Assembly (NCBI GenBank): GCA_009823395.1
Contig: CM020505.1
Location: 8,554,129 to 8,618,128 of the forward strand
Source: Thamnaconus septentrionalis
Lineage: Eukaryota > Chordata > Actinopteri > Tetraodontiformes > Monacanthidae
DNA length: 64,000 nucleotides
Direction of reading: 5' to 3'
The stretch's first letter is position 1. Every line of letters begins with the position of its first letter. The position numbers and the translations under genes are program-made. Below the pieces are notes generated by a model. It was not told the DNA's origin, ran no database searches, and saw nothing but the letters and a program-made list of their open reading frames with translations. Below are positions 1 through 12,024 of this stretch, in pieces.

Positions 1-1639
1 TACTGCATGTATTATTTGAACAGTGTCTTAATTTTTAATTCATCACTCTGAAACTATTTTGGTGTGAACGGGATGGGGGTGAAGGGGCGGGGCAACACGC
101 TGGCTTTAGCTGGTGTATTTTTGGAAGTGCGGAGCTGGAAGGAGTTCCATGTGGAATTATAAACGTAGAGCAGCTCCAGGAGGAGTTCCACTTCTGACAC
201 CTTCTGAAATCATGCAGTCACTGCTCCTCCCCTACAGCAGTCACGCTTACAGTTGTGGCTTAATCAGCATGTCCAAGAAGCTACTGGAGCGGTGTGAAAC
301 ACGGCTGATCATCTGTGACACCATGAAAGTCATATTTTATTGATGTTATTTTATTCTCATTTAGCGAGATGGGAAGCAAAAGCAGAAAATCCAATTACCA
401 ATCAGAACTGGTTGATCTGCGTCTCACTGGCCTGTTTCTCACAATCACGGGTCTGATATGAGAACGACCCGACTCAGGTGTGTCCCAACAGGAGGCTCGA
501 GGAAGAGGAGTGCTTCATTTATAATTAAGAGTTAAGATTTCAAAAAGTCCCATCATCCAGAGATGTAATGCGTCTTAGGGTGGCTGCGTTATCCCTCCTC
601 TCTTTTATCGCTCCATCTCGGCTCTGTCGTTCATAAATACTAGAATGTGGCCTCCGGAGAGTAATGGAGCGCACCATGTCTTAAAAAAGAGAGGATGAAT
701 AATAAGAGGAACCTTCGTATTCCAGGCTGCCCCCCTCTAAAAAGAGCTTTGAGCAGTGATGAAACATTTCTCTGAACTTTGCTTGACCTTCTCGCCACTC
801 GGACGACGACGTGGCAGAGGGAAAAACAAAACACAGGTGTGCCATCTGGACTGTTGATGTTCTGGCCTACTGACATAGTTTGGTCGCTCTGTTTCCCTTT
901 TCCATCTCAAATTCAGTGTTGTTGTTCTACATTTCCCAGTAAATATACTCCAGTTATCAATCAGAATACGCTGCAGATGAATGATCCTTGCTTCCCTCCT
1001 TCTGTGGCTGCTCGGCCTGTGTTGAAACCAGGCATCCTTTACACAGGCCAGGCTTACTACAATGGGACTTGTGTGGCTGCGGGCTCCTTCACTGCAGATG
1101 CAAGTCTCCTACCGATTGGTGTTGCAGGGGCCGCTGATTTATGAGGTGGACTACACCAGGTCTCCTATTCCCTCCTCCCTCCCCCCGCCTCCTCTATCCG
1201 CACAGGAAGTAGGGCAGCCTAGACTTGTGTTCATTTATCAGAGTGTTAAGACTGGATAGATGGGGACAGAGCCTGGATGAGGGAGAACTTGTGCACATTT
1301 CCCCCGAAAAAAGTCACACGAAAACAGAACGGATGGAGTGATAACGCTGGTGAATAATTAAGATAAAGGGCCAGCGAAGGCAGAGACGTTGACAGGGTGA
1401 TGGATATGCTTTATACTGGAAGAAAAATCACATCAGGGCGCCACCAGCCTGCTCCGGCTGCGAGGATGGTAAAAATGCAAGTCAGCGCCAAATGACACCC
1501 AATCTGGTTCTGCTGTCGAATTTGCTGCGGTGACACCCGGCAGCGCAACTGGATCCAGTTGACCTGTCTGGGCAAGTTGGATTTACACGAAATCAGCGTT
1601 TCGTGGCCGAACGGGGCGGTGCAGGCCGTTATCGCTGCC

Positions 1640-1755
1640 ACCTCATGGCCAGAAGGTCGTGGGTTCCATGCCGATCAAGAGTTTGTATGTTCAGTCTGCG
1701 TCTCTGTAGGTTTCCGTCGTCGTGCTCTAGCTTCTTCTGACATTGTGCATAATTG
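1640..1755 (+). repeat. Degraded dispersed fish repeat (family unnamed)
   Basis: The order of motifs (cctcatggccagaaggtcg, tgggttcc, gagtttgtatgttc, ctgcgtctctgtaggtttcc, then a remnant of the usual cttcctcccacagtcc-type tail) follows a very common fish interspersed repeat. A second degraded copy lies at about 9268-9400. Recognition is from the motif order only, and I cannot assign the class. Confidence 0.45.
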
Positions 1756-1927
1756 TAAAAATTAAAGTAGATTCTCTACTGTGCCAGCCCTGATGGCGAC
1801 ATGCTCAGGGTGTAACCCTGCCTTCACCCCTGACACTGCCGCTCCCCAAGACTACGCATTGATAGAAAACGAATGGACGGCTGAACTGAATCCTTTTTTT
1901 CCTTAACATTTTTCTTGAAATTAGGAG

Positions 1928-1951
1928 TGCTGCTGCTGCTGCTGCTGCTGC
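1928..1951. repeat. (TGC)8 microsatellite
   Basis: There are eight uninterrupted TGC units in the intron. Confidence 0.95.
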
Positions 1952-2230
1952 ACCAACACAATAAATTGATTATATAAACAACACAATACAATCAAGTCGA
2001 AACATCCAAAGCATGTCCTGCTTCATATCCACTCAGTGCCCTTGACACGGTGCAGTGATGGAGATCTGTATCTGCTCCCCTGGGTGCTGTACTGTACAGC
2101 AGCTGTCCACTGCTCCTCAGAAGATGGTCTGCGCAGAGCAAAGCAAATTTCACTGCACACTGTTTTGTACAAATACAACCAATCAGGGATCTTCTTTCCT
2201 CTTCGAAACACTATATCATTTTGCAACATT

Positions 2231-2370
2231 TTCTTCTTCTTCTTCTTCTTCTTCTTCTTCTTCTTCTTCTTCTTCTTCTTCTTCTTCTTCTTCTTCTTCT
2301 TCTTCTTCTTCTTCTTCTTCTTCTTCTTCTTCTTCTTCTTCTTCTTCTTCTTCTTCTTCTTTTTCTTCTT
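2231..2370. repeat. (TTC)n microsatellite, about 43 pure units
   Basis: This is a pure TTC tract over about 130 bp followed by an imperfect TTTTTCTTCTT end. It is all pyrimidine on the + strand and ends 126 bp before the exon acceptor at 2496. The long Ser, Phe, Leu and Lys frames across it are repeat artefacts. Confidence 0.97.
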
Positions 2371-2496
2371 ATTTCCTGCTTTCATTATTGCAAATCTCCA
2401 AAGTGTCTAGTTTTTCTCACTGAATGCTTTAGCATGCGATATGATTTGACATCAACATCAGCATCAACACACTGACACTGCACACGCATGTTTCAG

Positions 2497-2907
2497 ACGG
2501 AGCCGGAGTTAATCGAGGAGACCAACGTGGACCGCCTGATGGGGTCGCGGCGGTACATGTACGGCCGGGGCCTGAAAGGCCACTCGGAGACGTCCAGCCT
2601 GAGCTCACAGCCGTCCATTGATGAAGTGAGGCAGCAGATGCACCTTCTGCTGGAGGAGGCGTTCAGCCTGGCTTCAGGGGGCCAGTCCACATCCGGGAGG
2701 CACACACACCACCACAACCAGCAGCAGCAGCAGCAGCAGCAGCATCGGCCTCCTGACGGCTACAGCCACTCATCCCCGGCGGCACCGCCACTCCCGTACG
2801 CCGACATGGTGACCAGCGCCCCGGGCACGATGAGCTGCGGACGGGGAGGCTTGCCCTGGGTGCCGTCCTACAGCACTGATGTGTTTCAGTGCAGCCTGCC
2901 AAAGCCA
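2497..2907 (+). CDS. kiaa1549l: kiaa1549l-like coding exon (first in window)
   Basis: Acceptor tttcag ends at 2496 and donor gtgagt starts at 2908. The exon is 411 nt, exactly 137 codons, phase 0 at both ends. It opens TEPELIEETNVDR, carries the conserved DEVRQQMHLLLEEAFSLA block, then a repeat-derived H/Q stretch (Gln at 2719-2742), and ends in CSLPKP. The in-frame ATG at 2488 lies within the acceptor context and is not a translation start. Confidence 0.87.
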
Positions 2908-4614
2908 GTGAGTGGGGCCGGGATTAGCGCTGCTCTCGGTTAAACGTGCCACCTCAAACCTAAATGTGTTCTGCTATTTGTCGAAAGGCCTTTCACTTCA
3001 CCCAGCTCCCTGAGATCGCCATGGGTTCGCCTCCGCCTTTACCGCCTCGCACTGGACCCCCGCCGGGTCCTGCTTTAAGACGGTAATGCTTAAGAAAGAA
3101 AGAAAAGAATAAAAATCTCTGTGTTAAATAGTGTACACCAAGTGCCAAAGTCTATTTAGCTCTACATTTTCTTAGAATTATATTCATGGAACTTGAGATT
3201 AACTTGCTAATGTGCTGTAGCCATGATGGTTTAGGGCCCTGTATAAATTTGAATTTTGAACCAGTGAACAGGGAGACGGCAAGAATGTCAATGAGCGGCT
3301 CGCTCACTGGCACAAAGTACGTCTGCCATCTAGTGGCCTTGACCAAATACTTCCTTTCCATTCTCCTTCCCGCTCAGTTCCACCTCTGACTTGGGGCCCA
3401 AGGGAAGGAACTCGGAGACGTCTGTCACAGAAATGCAGAGTCACCGTGACAGTGGCCCGTGCGGGCCAAATTCTAGAGCAGTAGTTCCATCCATCAGTGC
3501 AGAGCAGCCTCTGTCCAACTACTCAGGTGAGCAAAGGGAGAGAGTATAACCCAATACATTGAATTAGATCCTTTTACTACCGATTTATCCCCTGAAACAT
3601 GCTGATTTGTCACGTTGATTTGTTCCTATTGGTCCACGTAGGAAACCCAATAACAGCTGTCTACGCCATCCCAGCCACCAGGTCCGGCTACTCTGAGTAC
3701 TTTGTCTCCTCGCCGTCCACCTCCTATCACAGTCCTTCCTGGATGTCCTTTCCACCGGAGCCTGATGAACTGCCACCACAATGGGCAGACTCTGTAAGGG
3801 GGAAAAGAAAAAAAAACTCTTGCTCTGCTATTTCTGCTTAAGGAAAAAAAACGACAGCAACTGAAATGCAACCCATTCACAATTGAAGAAAACAAAGCAT
3901 AGTGTCTTGCTTGCAATGCTATGTGCTTACGTTGTTTCTTGACTTGACTTTGACCTGTTAACAGTAATGGTTGCATTGTTTATGTCATGTCCTTGTTTGC
4001 GTTGTGGAAGTTCGGTGCAGGATGTCCTGTTAGTCCCCAGTGCATATGCAGTGCACAACTATGACATTTAGCAGTAAAATTACACCACATATAGATGCTT
4101 TCATAGAGTTAATTAGTCAAGTATTTTTTCCTGTCAAAATTGTTTTTCTGTGGGATGCCATTCTGAACTTTTTGTGTCACTGTTTTTCTGGTGATGGGAG
4201 TCATAGTCATGAATCTGTATATTTCTATTTGATGTTGGCACATTTTTGATTGTGTGTATTTTTAATGTCGACCAAACATTACTTTTTTAATATATACATG
4301 AAGAAGTGATAGTAAGGAAATGACTCGATGCGTACTTCTTATTTCCCCAGTTGCCATTACCTGGGTACGTGGAGGCTTTCCCGCATCCTCGCTATCCGCT
4401 GGGGAGTCCCACCAGGCTTCCTCTGCAATATAACCAGGCGCTGGAGCCGCCGCCCCCAACCCCAGACACAGCATCCCAGCAAAGTCTGCCCCAGGTGGTG
4501 AAGGACATGGACAGCATGCCCCTGAGCAGCCTCTCCACTTCAGCACTTGTGCAGGCCATCAGGCAGGAGGTGGCCAAGCTGGCAAAGAAGCAGAATGACA
4601 TGTTTGACTTTTAG
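2497..4614 (+). CDS. kiaa1549l: KIAA1549/KIAA1549L-family protein, C-terminal part (5 exons)
   Basis: Joined exons 2497-2907, 2988-3082, 3378-3526, 3642-3793 and 4351-4614 give 1071 nt: 356 codons plus TAG with compatible phases at every junction. The product is the cytoplasmic C-terminal tail of a large single-pass membrane protein; KIAA1549 is best known as the BRAF fusion partner in pilocytic astrocytoma, and the normal role is poorly defined. Family blocks visible: SSQPSIDEVRQQMHLLLEEA (about residues 36-55 of this part), YADMVTSAPGTMS (101-113), the proline motif PPPLPPR (152-158, fits a class II SH3 ligand), a W-M-S then Q-W-A-D-S block at the end of exon 4, and a terminal helix LVQAIRQEVAKLAKKQNDMF. 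Oddity: a His/Gln insertion (HTHHHN then eight Gln) in the first exon here. The N-terminal part, including the membrane segment, lies left of the window. KIAA1549L is preferred over KIAA1549 only by linkage to spon1; paralogue confidence is about 0.65. Confidence 0.87.
2988..3082 (+). CDS. kiaa1549l: kiaa1549l-like coding exon (SH3-ligand motif)
   Basis: This 95-nt exon lies between an acceptor ending at 2987 (gaaag) and donor gtaatg at 3083. It enters in phase 0 and leaves with two bases of an Arg codon. It encodes AFHFTQLPEIAMGSPPPLPP followed by R-T-G-P, a strongly conserved family block. The preceding intron is only 80 bp, which fits a compact fish gene. Confidence 0.86.
3378..3526 (+). 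CDS. kiaa1549l: kiaa1549l-like coding exon
   Basis: The acceptor is a pyrimidine tract ending cgctcag at 3377, and the donor gtgagc starts at 3527. The 149-nt exon completes the split Arg codon, reads R-S-T-S-D-L-G-P and continues through a Ser-rich, poorly conserved region to P-L-S-N-Y-S. The RSTSD start matches the family junction. The exon leaves in phase 1. Confidence 0.83.
3642..3793 (+). CDS. kiaa1549l: kiaa1549l-like coding exon
   Basis: Acceptor cacgtag ends at 3641; donor gtaagg starts at 3794. The 152-nt exon completes a Gly codon and encodes G-N-P-I-T-A-V-Y-A-I-P-A, then an aromatic/Ser-rich stretch, S-W-M-S-F and E-L-P-P-Q-W-A-D-S, recognisable family blocks. It leaves in phase 0. 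Confidence 0.86.
3794..4350 (+). other. Last intron of the kiaa1549l-like gene
   Basis: This 557-bp intron lies between donor gtaagg and acceptor ttccccag. I see no repeat or extra exon in it. Confidence 0.8.
4351..4614 (+). CDS. kiaa1549l: kiaa1549l-like terminal coding exon and stop
   Basis: Acceptor ttatttccccag ends at 4350. The reading frame starts LPLPGYVEAFPHPRYPLGSP and runs to TAG at 4612-4614 (88 codons with stop). The last residues form a charged predicted helix ending in D-M-F-D-F, equivalent to the family C-terminus. No other long frame competes on this strand. Confidence 0.87.
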   Translation: MPLPGYVEAFPHPRYPLGSPTRLPLQYNQALEPPPPTPDTASQQSLPQVVKDMDSMPLSSLSTSALVQAIRQEVAKLAKKQNDMFDF

Positions 4615-5815
4615 TTACAACTCTGCCCCCTTGTGTGCAGGACATTAAATGTGCATAGTTTGTTTGTTTGTTTTCCCCCAACAGAGGCACACAAAGTGTT
4701 GTACTCCATTAGACTCATTTTTGAAGTTTGTACTGTAAAATGGACAGATCTTAAACCGCAGGAAGATTTCCTGTCACTTTCCATTGCTTTGTTTTTTGGC
4801 CTGCAGCTATTTGGAACGTTTTTTGTTCCAAAGAAGAAGAACATTTCCTTGATGATGAGGTCCTTACTACATGCTTATTTTCTTTGTAGATATGTCTATA
4901 GGAAATGTTAATTACGGAAAATGTCATTTTTCCATAATAATACGAAATGTCTGAATCAACTGAATTGAGAGGAAAATTACATACCATTCTTGTCTGTACA
5001 GAAAGGATCCAATACTGACTGTCAGATTGTTTAATATAAACACACATGCATGTGCAATGTGGGGACATCATCTGTCATTCACGGACCATTAGCTCCAACA
5101 AAACAAGCTACACTGATGTCTGGCTATTCAGTGAAATCCACTACTCTCCTGAAATTGTTAAATGAGTGAAGCGAAGTGAAAATGACAGAGCGACATCATG
5201 TTAATGATCTCAAATGCAGTCCTTGGTTTGAACTTAATTCATAGTTTCAGTTAGTGTCAAATAATGAAGAGACATTAAATGAAGTGCAGCTGTATCTGAC
5301 CTCATAGTTGAAGGGAAACTGGATGTGAACTCTTAACACCTTAATGAGCATTGTGTAAATGTGTGGTGGAAGGACTTACTTACATTTAAAGACATTTTTT
5401 AAAGAGTTATAGGCTCCCACAATGTTTCTGAACATTATTTTTGTGAGGGAAAAAAAGTCTAAATTAATTCTATCTATAAATATGCTATTTTGCTGCTGGA
5501 ACAGTTTCTTTCTTTTTGAAGACCCCATCATTTTCAAAATTAACCCTTTGAAGGAAAAAAATCTTTATGGATTAATGTCTATTGGCTTCATGGAATCTGC
5601 CTGGTCTGACTGGACCCCACATGTGTAAACAAAAAATGTTTTATGGGATGGTTTAGATCACTGGAGAATTTGCACAAACCCAAATATCTGTCTTCATGTA
5701 GCACTGTGAATGTCTTCCAGCTTGTCAAATCAGATTACACATACAGTGAAGCATTTGATCCATTATAAACCTGAGTCGACAACTACACTAAATAAACTAA
5801 CGGACTCAATAAAAT
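4615..5815 (+). other. Probable 3' UTR of the kiaa1549l-like gene
   Basis: AT-rich sequence follows the stop codon. Candidate poly(A) signals are ATTAAA at 4644 and 5274, and AATAAA at 5791 and 5808. Which is used cannot be told from sequence alone, so the right boundary is a guess placed just after the AATAAA pair. Confidence 0.35.
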
Positions 5816-8800
5816 AGAACCTCAATTGCTGAAAAACAATTCCAATTTTGACATAAACATACACTCTCTTATAGACAACACAAAGTATCAGTATAACTCT
5901 GAGGCCGCTGGAGATTATTCCAGCAGCAAAGAAGAATGAAAGCTTGACTGACAACAAAACAAGACAATGGTTAATCCGACACAACTTCAGTGCAAGTGAA
6001 ATCATTGTATCATCCATAAGCACGAGGAAGCAACTGACTGAGTTCATGTAAAAGCATTACAGATTTACTGTAGTTTGTGTGAAAATTTGCTTAAGACTTC
6101 CTGCTTTCATTGCAAACCAACTGGAATGCTTCTTCTCTTCAGAAGGAGCCAAATGTTGTGCCTGTTTGACGATTATTATGATTAAAATGACCTTTTAATC
6201 ATGATGTCTTTTCACAGAACAATTAATGCTGTCAAAGCAGGACGTCTGCCTTTGAAACAAAAACCATCTCTTCCTTTGTACTCATACCGGTTGCTGTGTG
6301 TGGAGGTATTATGGAATACTGTGTGTCTTAGACTAAATAAGAGTTTTTTTTTGTTACTAGTCTGTTCATGATTCTTCAGAGGAGCCTTAAATGTAAACTG
6401 CACTAAAGACAGTGAAAATATTTTAGTGTTATAACTTATACCAGAATATAGCATCCTTCTACATTCTCACACTGGAACCTTGAGGGATATTAAATAAGAG
6501 AGTGGGGTTTGTTGGTTTAGAGAAGCGATTAGTGTTTATTATTATTATTATTATCTATAAAAAGAATCTATGGGGCATGGAGAGTAAAAAAAAAAAAAAA
6601 AACAACTTCTGAAAATCTGTTGTTTTTCTTTTCTTTTTTTTTTTGTCTTTTATGTCTTCCAGATTGTATTTCCAATTTTCTTTTCAACTGCTTGTCATAT
6701 CTGTTGTTCAACAATAATCTGTCCTTGAGGACGATGGAGAGTGAAAGACATATTAGCCAATTAAATAATAATCAAATAAAGATTTTAATAGAACAAACAG
6801 CAATGCATTCCTTACATCTACATCAAGATTCGATCCTGTAGAAACCTGAGTTCCTGAAAGACAACGCGCAGGGCATACTGTCCCAAAGTGCTCATCCAAT
6901 CGAAATGATCGGCTACGGGTTTGCTAATTTAACGGATTAAAGTGAAGTGTGAACACCTGTGTCACTACCTCAAGGTCAAGTCGAGGATGTAGTGCTTTTC
7001 TGACGTGAACACAAGATGCACAAACTGCAAAGCAAACAAACTAACAAACAACTACACTCCTCAGGCCCCTTTAAGTTTCTCGATAAGAACATTCACCAGA
7101 AGAGAGCCCGTCACCTGCTGGTAAGGTGAGTTGAGATCATCTTCCTCGGTGGTGTCGTCTACTTCCTGTTTCGATGTGTACCTGCTTGGAGACGTATACA
7201 GCGCTCCAATATATTATATAATGTCCACGTCAGAGAAGCTGTGCTCGCATCACCCCGGTGTTACAGACATTAACCAAGGCTCTACAGTAATTGCGCGAAC
7301 GATTCAGGCTTTACAGGTATTTGTTGTTGAGTTCAAACTCCGTTTCCGCAGTTTTTCCAGGTACTTCGCAGTTTCTGGAATTACCTGCCGCCTTTCCTCG
7401 TTAGCACGTGAAGCCCGAAAGAAGACGCATCACTGTGACCTCCTAAAGATATAATGTTCACAATTGGTTTTAGTAGGAAAGAGAGCTGACCTCAGTGGGG
7501 AAATCTGTTGTAGTTCACCATATGTCCACCAGGGTTCAGTCTTTAGTCGCGCAAACTCTACCAACGTTAACGTTGCTCCCAGACGTTTCCTCAAATGAGG
7601 CAGAAATAGTCCACCGGGGCTTGCCGTTATATTGCATGTGGTTCAGCTCAAGCAACGTATGAAAACTGGAAAATCAAAATGTGTAATAACCTACTCTTTT
7701 TTTGTTAAGATAAATGGGGTGACTGAGTGAAAGTTTTTTTTCTTTAAATATTATTTTTCTTTTCTTCTCGACCAGCTCTCAACTCATGCCGTTTGGACCT
7801 CTTTGGTATTCAACGTCTTGCGCTACGCAAGCCGAGGTGGAGTGTGACTATCACAGCCTAATCAGGGCTACTGACTGTAATTACAGTCCGGCCTTAATGA
7901 GACGACATCAGCTGGTGATTAGATGATTAGCGCCATGCTCAACGCATAGGCTGGCCAAGAAAAGCAAAAAGAAGGTGGTGAAAGTGATTTCTTGCTCTTT
8001 CTAAATGACTCTTGAGGATCTCAAGGGGTCAACAATGAGGAGTATACAGAGTCTGAGCACCGGTGGTATCGATAAGGCAGCTTTATTCTGAGCGATCTCG
8101 GGACAGTGTCTATCCCAGAGGAGGCTGTTTTCTCCTTAAGTTTGCATCATTCGTTAGGAATTCAGACTGTTTTTCATTGTTTTCCGCTGACTGAGATCCT
8201 CCTCAGTGAAAGAAGTTAAAGAACTGACCGAAGTGGTTGATTGGCACTTTTGTGTTTGTGTGATGCGAGTTGCCACAAATCAGCTCAAGTCATTCAGTCT
8301 ATAATGTCTGAGTTGAGACATTCTTATGTAATAATTCTGGATCCTGGGCTGAGTTTGCTAACTAGGACAGTTAAGCTGCTGTAGCCTTTTAATTCCTTTG
8401 TACTGCGCTCCTGCTCCTCAGATTTACAGATCTCACTTTAGTATTTGTGGCATATCTGCTAAGAATAATTAAAGAGAGTGACATTTTGTCAGTGTTTTTG
8501 GAAATGATAGCCAAGGTTAGAATGTACTGAAATGCAAGCATTTTTTGTTTTGTTTTTCTTTTTCGCTGTCTTTGGCTGGATGGAATACATAGATTTCATG
8601 GTTAAAGGGACTATTTCGATTTAAGCTTTCCTGTATTTTAAATGTGGATTAATACCTCAAACAGTGCTCTTTCCAGAGATTAATGCATTTTCATGTAAGC
8701 AGCTTTCTTCCTTCCTCCATCCTTTGTTACCAGTTTCTCACTTTCTTGACCCGTCATGTCGACTCTTTTCTCCCTCGCTGTGGTTCTCGCCATGTTCTCC

Positions 8801-10023
8801 CTGTGATTTCTCCGTAATAACAGCTTGTTAACGACTGCTGTGAGTTCCCTTTCCCAGCTGTGTGAAAGCAGGATCAGTCGGCAGGATTTAACTGCTTAAG
8901 CTGCTCTGCGCTGCCCATTTCCAGGCTTTCTTAAGGCTCCTCCTCTCCACATGTCTTAGTCTTTGCGTGCTTCTCTCAGAATTCCCCTCTTTGACAATGA
9001 CGATGATGAGATGCATTTTTTTTTCCATTACTACTTTTTTTTTTTTTTTGCATTTTTATGATAGTTAAAATATTTGACTTTCTGAAGTGGATCATTTTTG
9101 GGTGTTATTTTGCAAGATTTTATACTTTTTAATAATGTAACAGCCACTGTATAATAATGCATGATAAGTGACAGGGAATTTAAAGCTTTTGTCAGGGGTT
9201 CAGTAGTTGAATTCCACCACAGCCCAAACACTGCAAACAATGTATCGTAATCTGAAGGCTTTTAGAATCAGTTGCCTTGCTGGCAAACTGTTGATCTTGG
9301 GTTCAATTCCCAAAGTGTGGAGGACTGTCTCGCTGTGTGTTTTTCTCCGAGTGGTCCGCTTTCCTCCAACGTAAAAAGAAACGTGTTAATAATATGCAGT
9401 CAAAGCCCTTCATTCACCAGATGCACTGATGAAGATCTGACCAGGAGTGCATCACACCTGCCTGCCTGCTGGTCATTTCAAATAGAAATTTAAAAAGAGA
9501 ACACAGAATATATACTGTATACACTGAAGTATCTCCTTTGCCTATAAACCGTTACAGCAACACTATCCAAATCCTAATCGCGTCCACGTGTTTCTGTCAT
9601 GGATTGTCGCGGAAACAATGAAGCAAATTTTCCTTGTTCCAGTTTCATGGTTGAGATCTTCTCTCGCCAGCGTACCCTAGCCATGCTGCTTGGCAGGCTC
9701 CTTTTTTTCCCCAGTGCTCTGGGTTCTCTTACAGCAGCTGTCAAGAGTAAGGAAGTGAAACAGGGGGAAGTGGGGAATAAAAGCCAGAGAGGCTTATTGA
9801 ATACATAAATCACTTCCTGGATGGAGGGGATGTTGTTTCACAGCTAATGGATCTCTGCCACCAGCCGGTAAATCAAAGCACCCACCACCAGGCATGTTAC
9901 CAGTCTGAGGCTGCATGGAACTCTTTGTCAAGCAGTAGAGATAAAAGATTGTTGCTCCTGTTTTCCTCCCGACTACCATTGTTCTCTTGCTCTCTTGTTT
10001 GAAATCACACAGATTTTTCTTTC

Positions 10024-10054
<31 letters not shown>

Positions 10055-12020
10055 AGAGGCCATATTTAGGTTTGTGCTCTTTGTCTCGTCTCTCTCCTGC
10101 CTTGATAATGGACATTTAAAAATGTCTTGTTGTGCCTACATTACTTCCTGGTGCTGGGCATTGACTTGTTAAGTACCAGCTTTTTGTCGTACACGGTCTC
10201 TTCATGTCTTTACCAGAGTGATGGAGGCATTTCTTGCTGTTGATTATTATTGTTCTTTTAATGAATGAGCTGCAACTAAATCTAATTTCATTGGTATGAG
10301 TTATTAGCTAACATTAGTTTCTTGCTGTCAGAAGTCCTTTAGTGCTCTTTGTTCTTTTAATGGTAAAATGCTGTTGAGTTTGGATGTAACTGGCACTAGT
10401 GCAGCTTCCACACTAACCTCCCAGACAACAGCAGGGCTTTCAGTACGCACATGGCTTCCTGTATTTCTTAATCTCTTTAAAACACCCATAGCATTGGTAT
10501 AAGTTAAGGTACAGTTTAGGTTTTTCAATGGCTTTATTAGGCTGTTATTCACTTCAGAGACTGACCACAAGCCATCCCGTGTTAGTGGGTGAATGCTGAC
10601 CCTCATGCAACTCTGATCTCTCTTTCTCTCTCTCTTTCTGTCTGTCTTTGTGTCTGTCTCTGTGGACCCTCTTGAACATCTCACCCTCTTTTTTTTTTTT
10701 GCTTCAAAATCTTTGTAATGCACTGCTGATGCCCAGCTTGTCTTAATGGCAGATATATTGAACACAACATGCTGTTCTACCGTCCCGTGTCCATGAGAAT
10801 TAAGCACAATGGGATGTGACAAATAATCAATATTTGACAAACAGGGTTCCCACAAACCCTTTTCCCCAGGTTTCCCTACCCTAGTGTGACCATGATTATT
10901 GCCACAGGGGACTGATATTTATTGAAAATGTAATTTTTATACAATAGGTTCTCTCTTCCCTTTGTGCTATCACAGTACAGCATATTTTACCTGTGCTGTT
11001 GCTCTTTTAAAACACCTCCATATTGTTTGTTAGACTACAGCGTACTTTGCTTTTCAATTAATGCTTACACAAAAGCCCCGGTGATGTAAGTGGCTGCTGA
11101 GTGCTACCGGCATTGAGAGTGTCTAACATGTGATGTGTAAGTGTGATGAATCCAGTCGTTTTAAAGGACGTGGCACAGTGTTCTGGTTTTGTTTGGAATA
11201 GGTGACAAAGAGAGTTGTGTGAAAACGGAGTAAAAAAACATTATCTTCATGGATCCATCCTGAATTGCCTGTTCAGATAATCAAGACTTCCCCTTCAGAG
11301 TCCACTGATCACGGCATTTGTGGTCCGTTCTGAACTTTAGAGTGACAGCAAGCAACTTGTTGCCTGTATTTATGAACTTGCGGTCTTGAATTTATGAAAC
11401 GGTGTCATGATCCCTCTGCCGACTATAAATTTCGTGTAACAGCGAGCTGCAAGCTCAGTGAAAAGACCGTGATTAGGTCAGAATCCCCATGAACATGATT
11501 TACTGCAGGCAGGCTGCTGTTTCCTGAGGCTGCTGCAAGTTAGCCGCATAAAAGGAAGTGCAGTGAGAGTCGACAGAAACGTATTTTAGACTTTCGTTTC
11601 TTAAGTGACATTAACTAGCAAGGAAGGAGGTAAGTAATTAAACAAACTGGTGTTGGGCTTTGCACGCTGTGTGTTTAGTTTATTAAATTACCATTAAGTT
11701 ATTATATTAAAGATAATCACCTTTTTTGTTTCACCTTTTCATGTCACCAGCGGATATGAACACATCACCTCTGTGATCCATCCTTTTAAAAAAAATGCAT
11801 GCGGGCGTTCATGTCATTTTTGCCCAGTGGGGGCGCTAGAATCCAAATTAGTCCCTTGATGCCATTAACTCCATATGACTAGTGTGTGTGTGTATGTCTG
11901 TGTGTTTGTGCATGTACATTTTTTGCATATAACCCATAATCCTGAACTGAAAAGTACCAAACTCAGGAAAATGGATGGAGAAATCCTAAAAAGAGAGAAA
12001 TCAGAGAAATCCTGAAAGTA
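5816..12020. other. Intergenic, mostly unique AT-rich sequence
   Basis: No gene is recognised on either strand. Contents: A/T homopolymers (around 6586, 6635, 9036 and 10024), a short (ATT)n at 6538-6555, a degraded dispersed repeat (about 9268-9400) and a CT-rich patch at 10617-10665. The 175-codon minus-strand frame at 10328-10855 resembles no protein I know. Confidence 0.6.
9268..9400 (+). repeat. Degraded dispersed fish repeat, second copy
   Basis: Motifs in order: gttgccttgctggc, tgggttcaattccc, gtggaggactg, tgtgtgtttttctccgagtg, gtccgctttcctccaacg. This is the order of the element at 1640-1755. The GGTTCAATTCC stretch resembles a pol III B box, but no convincing A box or tRNA fold goes with it. 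Confidence 0.4.
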
Positions 12021-12024
12021 AACC

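Larger units (their letters stand above)
1..2496 (+). other. Intron of the kiaa1549l-like gene (left part)
   Basis: This is noncoding by inference, because the first recognisable exon has its acceptor at 2496. I see no exon matching the family here. It holds a degraded dispersed repeat (about 1640-1755), a (TGC)8 tract (1928-1951) and a long (TTC)n tract (2231-2370) close to the acceptor. Confidence 0.6.

Noticed and set aside
1062..1259. Possible upstream kiaa1549l exon (frame reading MQVSYRLVLQGPLIYEVDYT)
   Set aside because: It has an AG before and a GT after, but I cannot match it to the family. The next recognisable exon opens with a conserved block that gives no support for this neighbour.
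2023..2475. Long poly-Lys, Phe, Ser and Leu frames
   Set aside because: These are translations of the (TTC)n tract, not proteins.
9268..9345. Possible tRNA gene (GGTTCAATTCC B box)
   Set aside because: No A box at the right distance and no cloverleaf; the surrounding motifs fit a dispersed repeat.
10328..10855. 175-codon minus-strand open frame
   Set aside because: No recognisable domain, low-complexity Arg/Glu part from a CT-rich patch, no splice context or codon signature.
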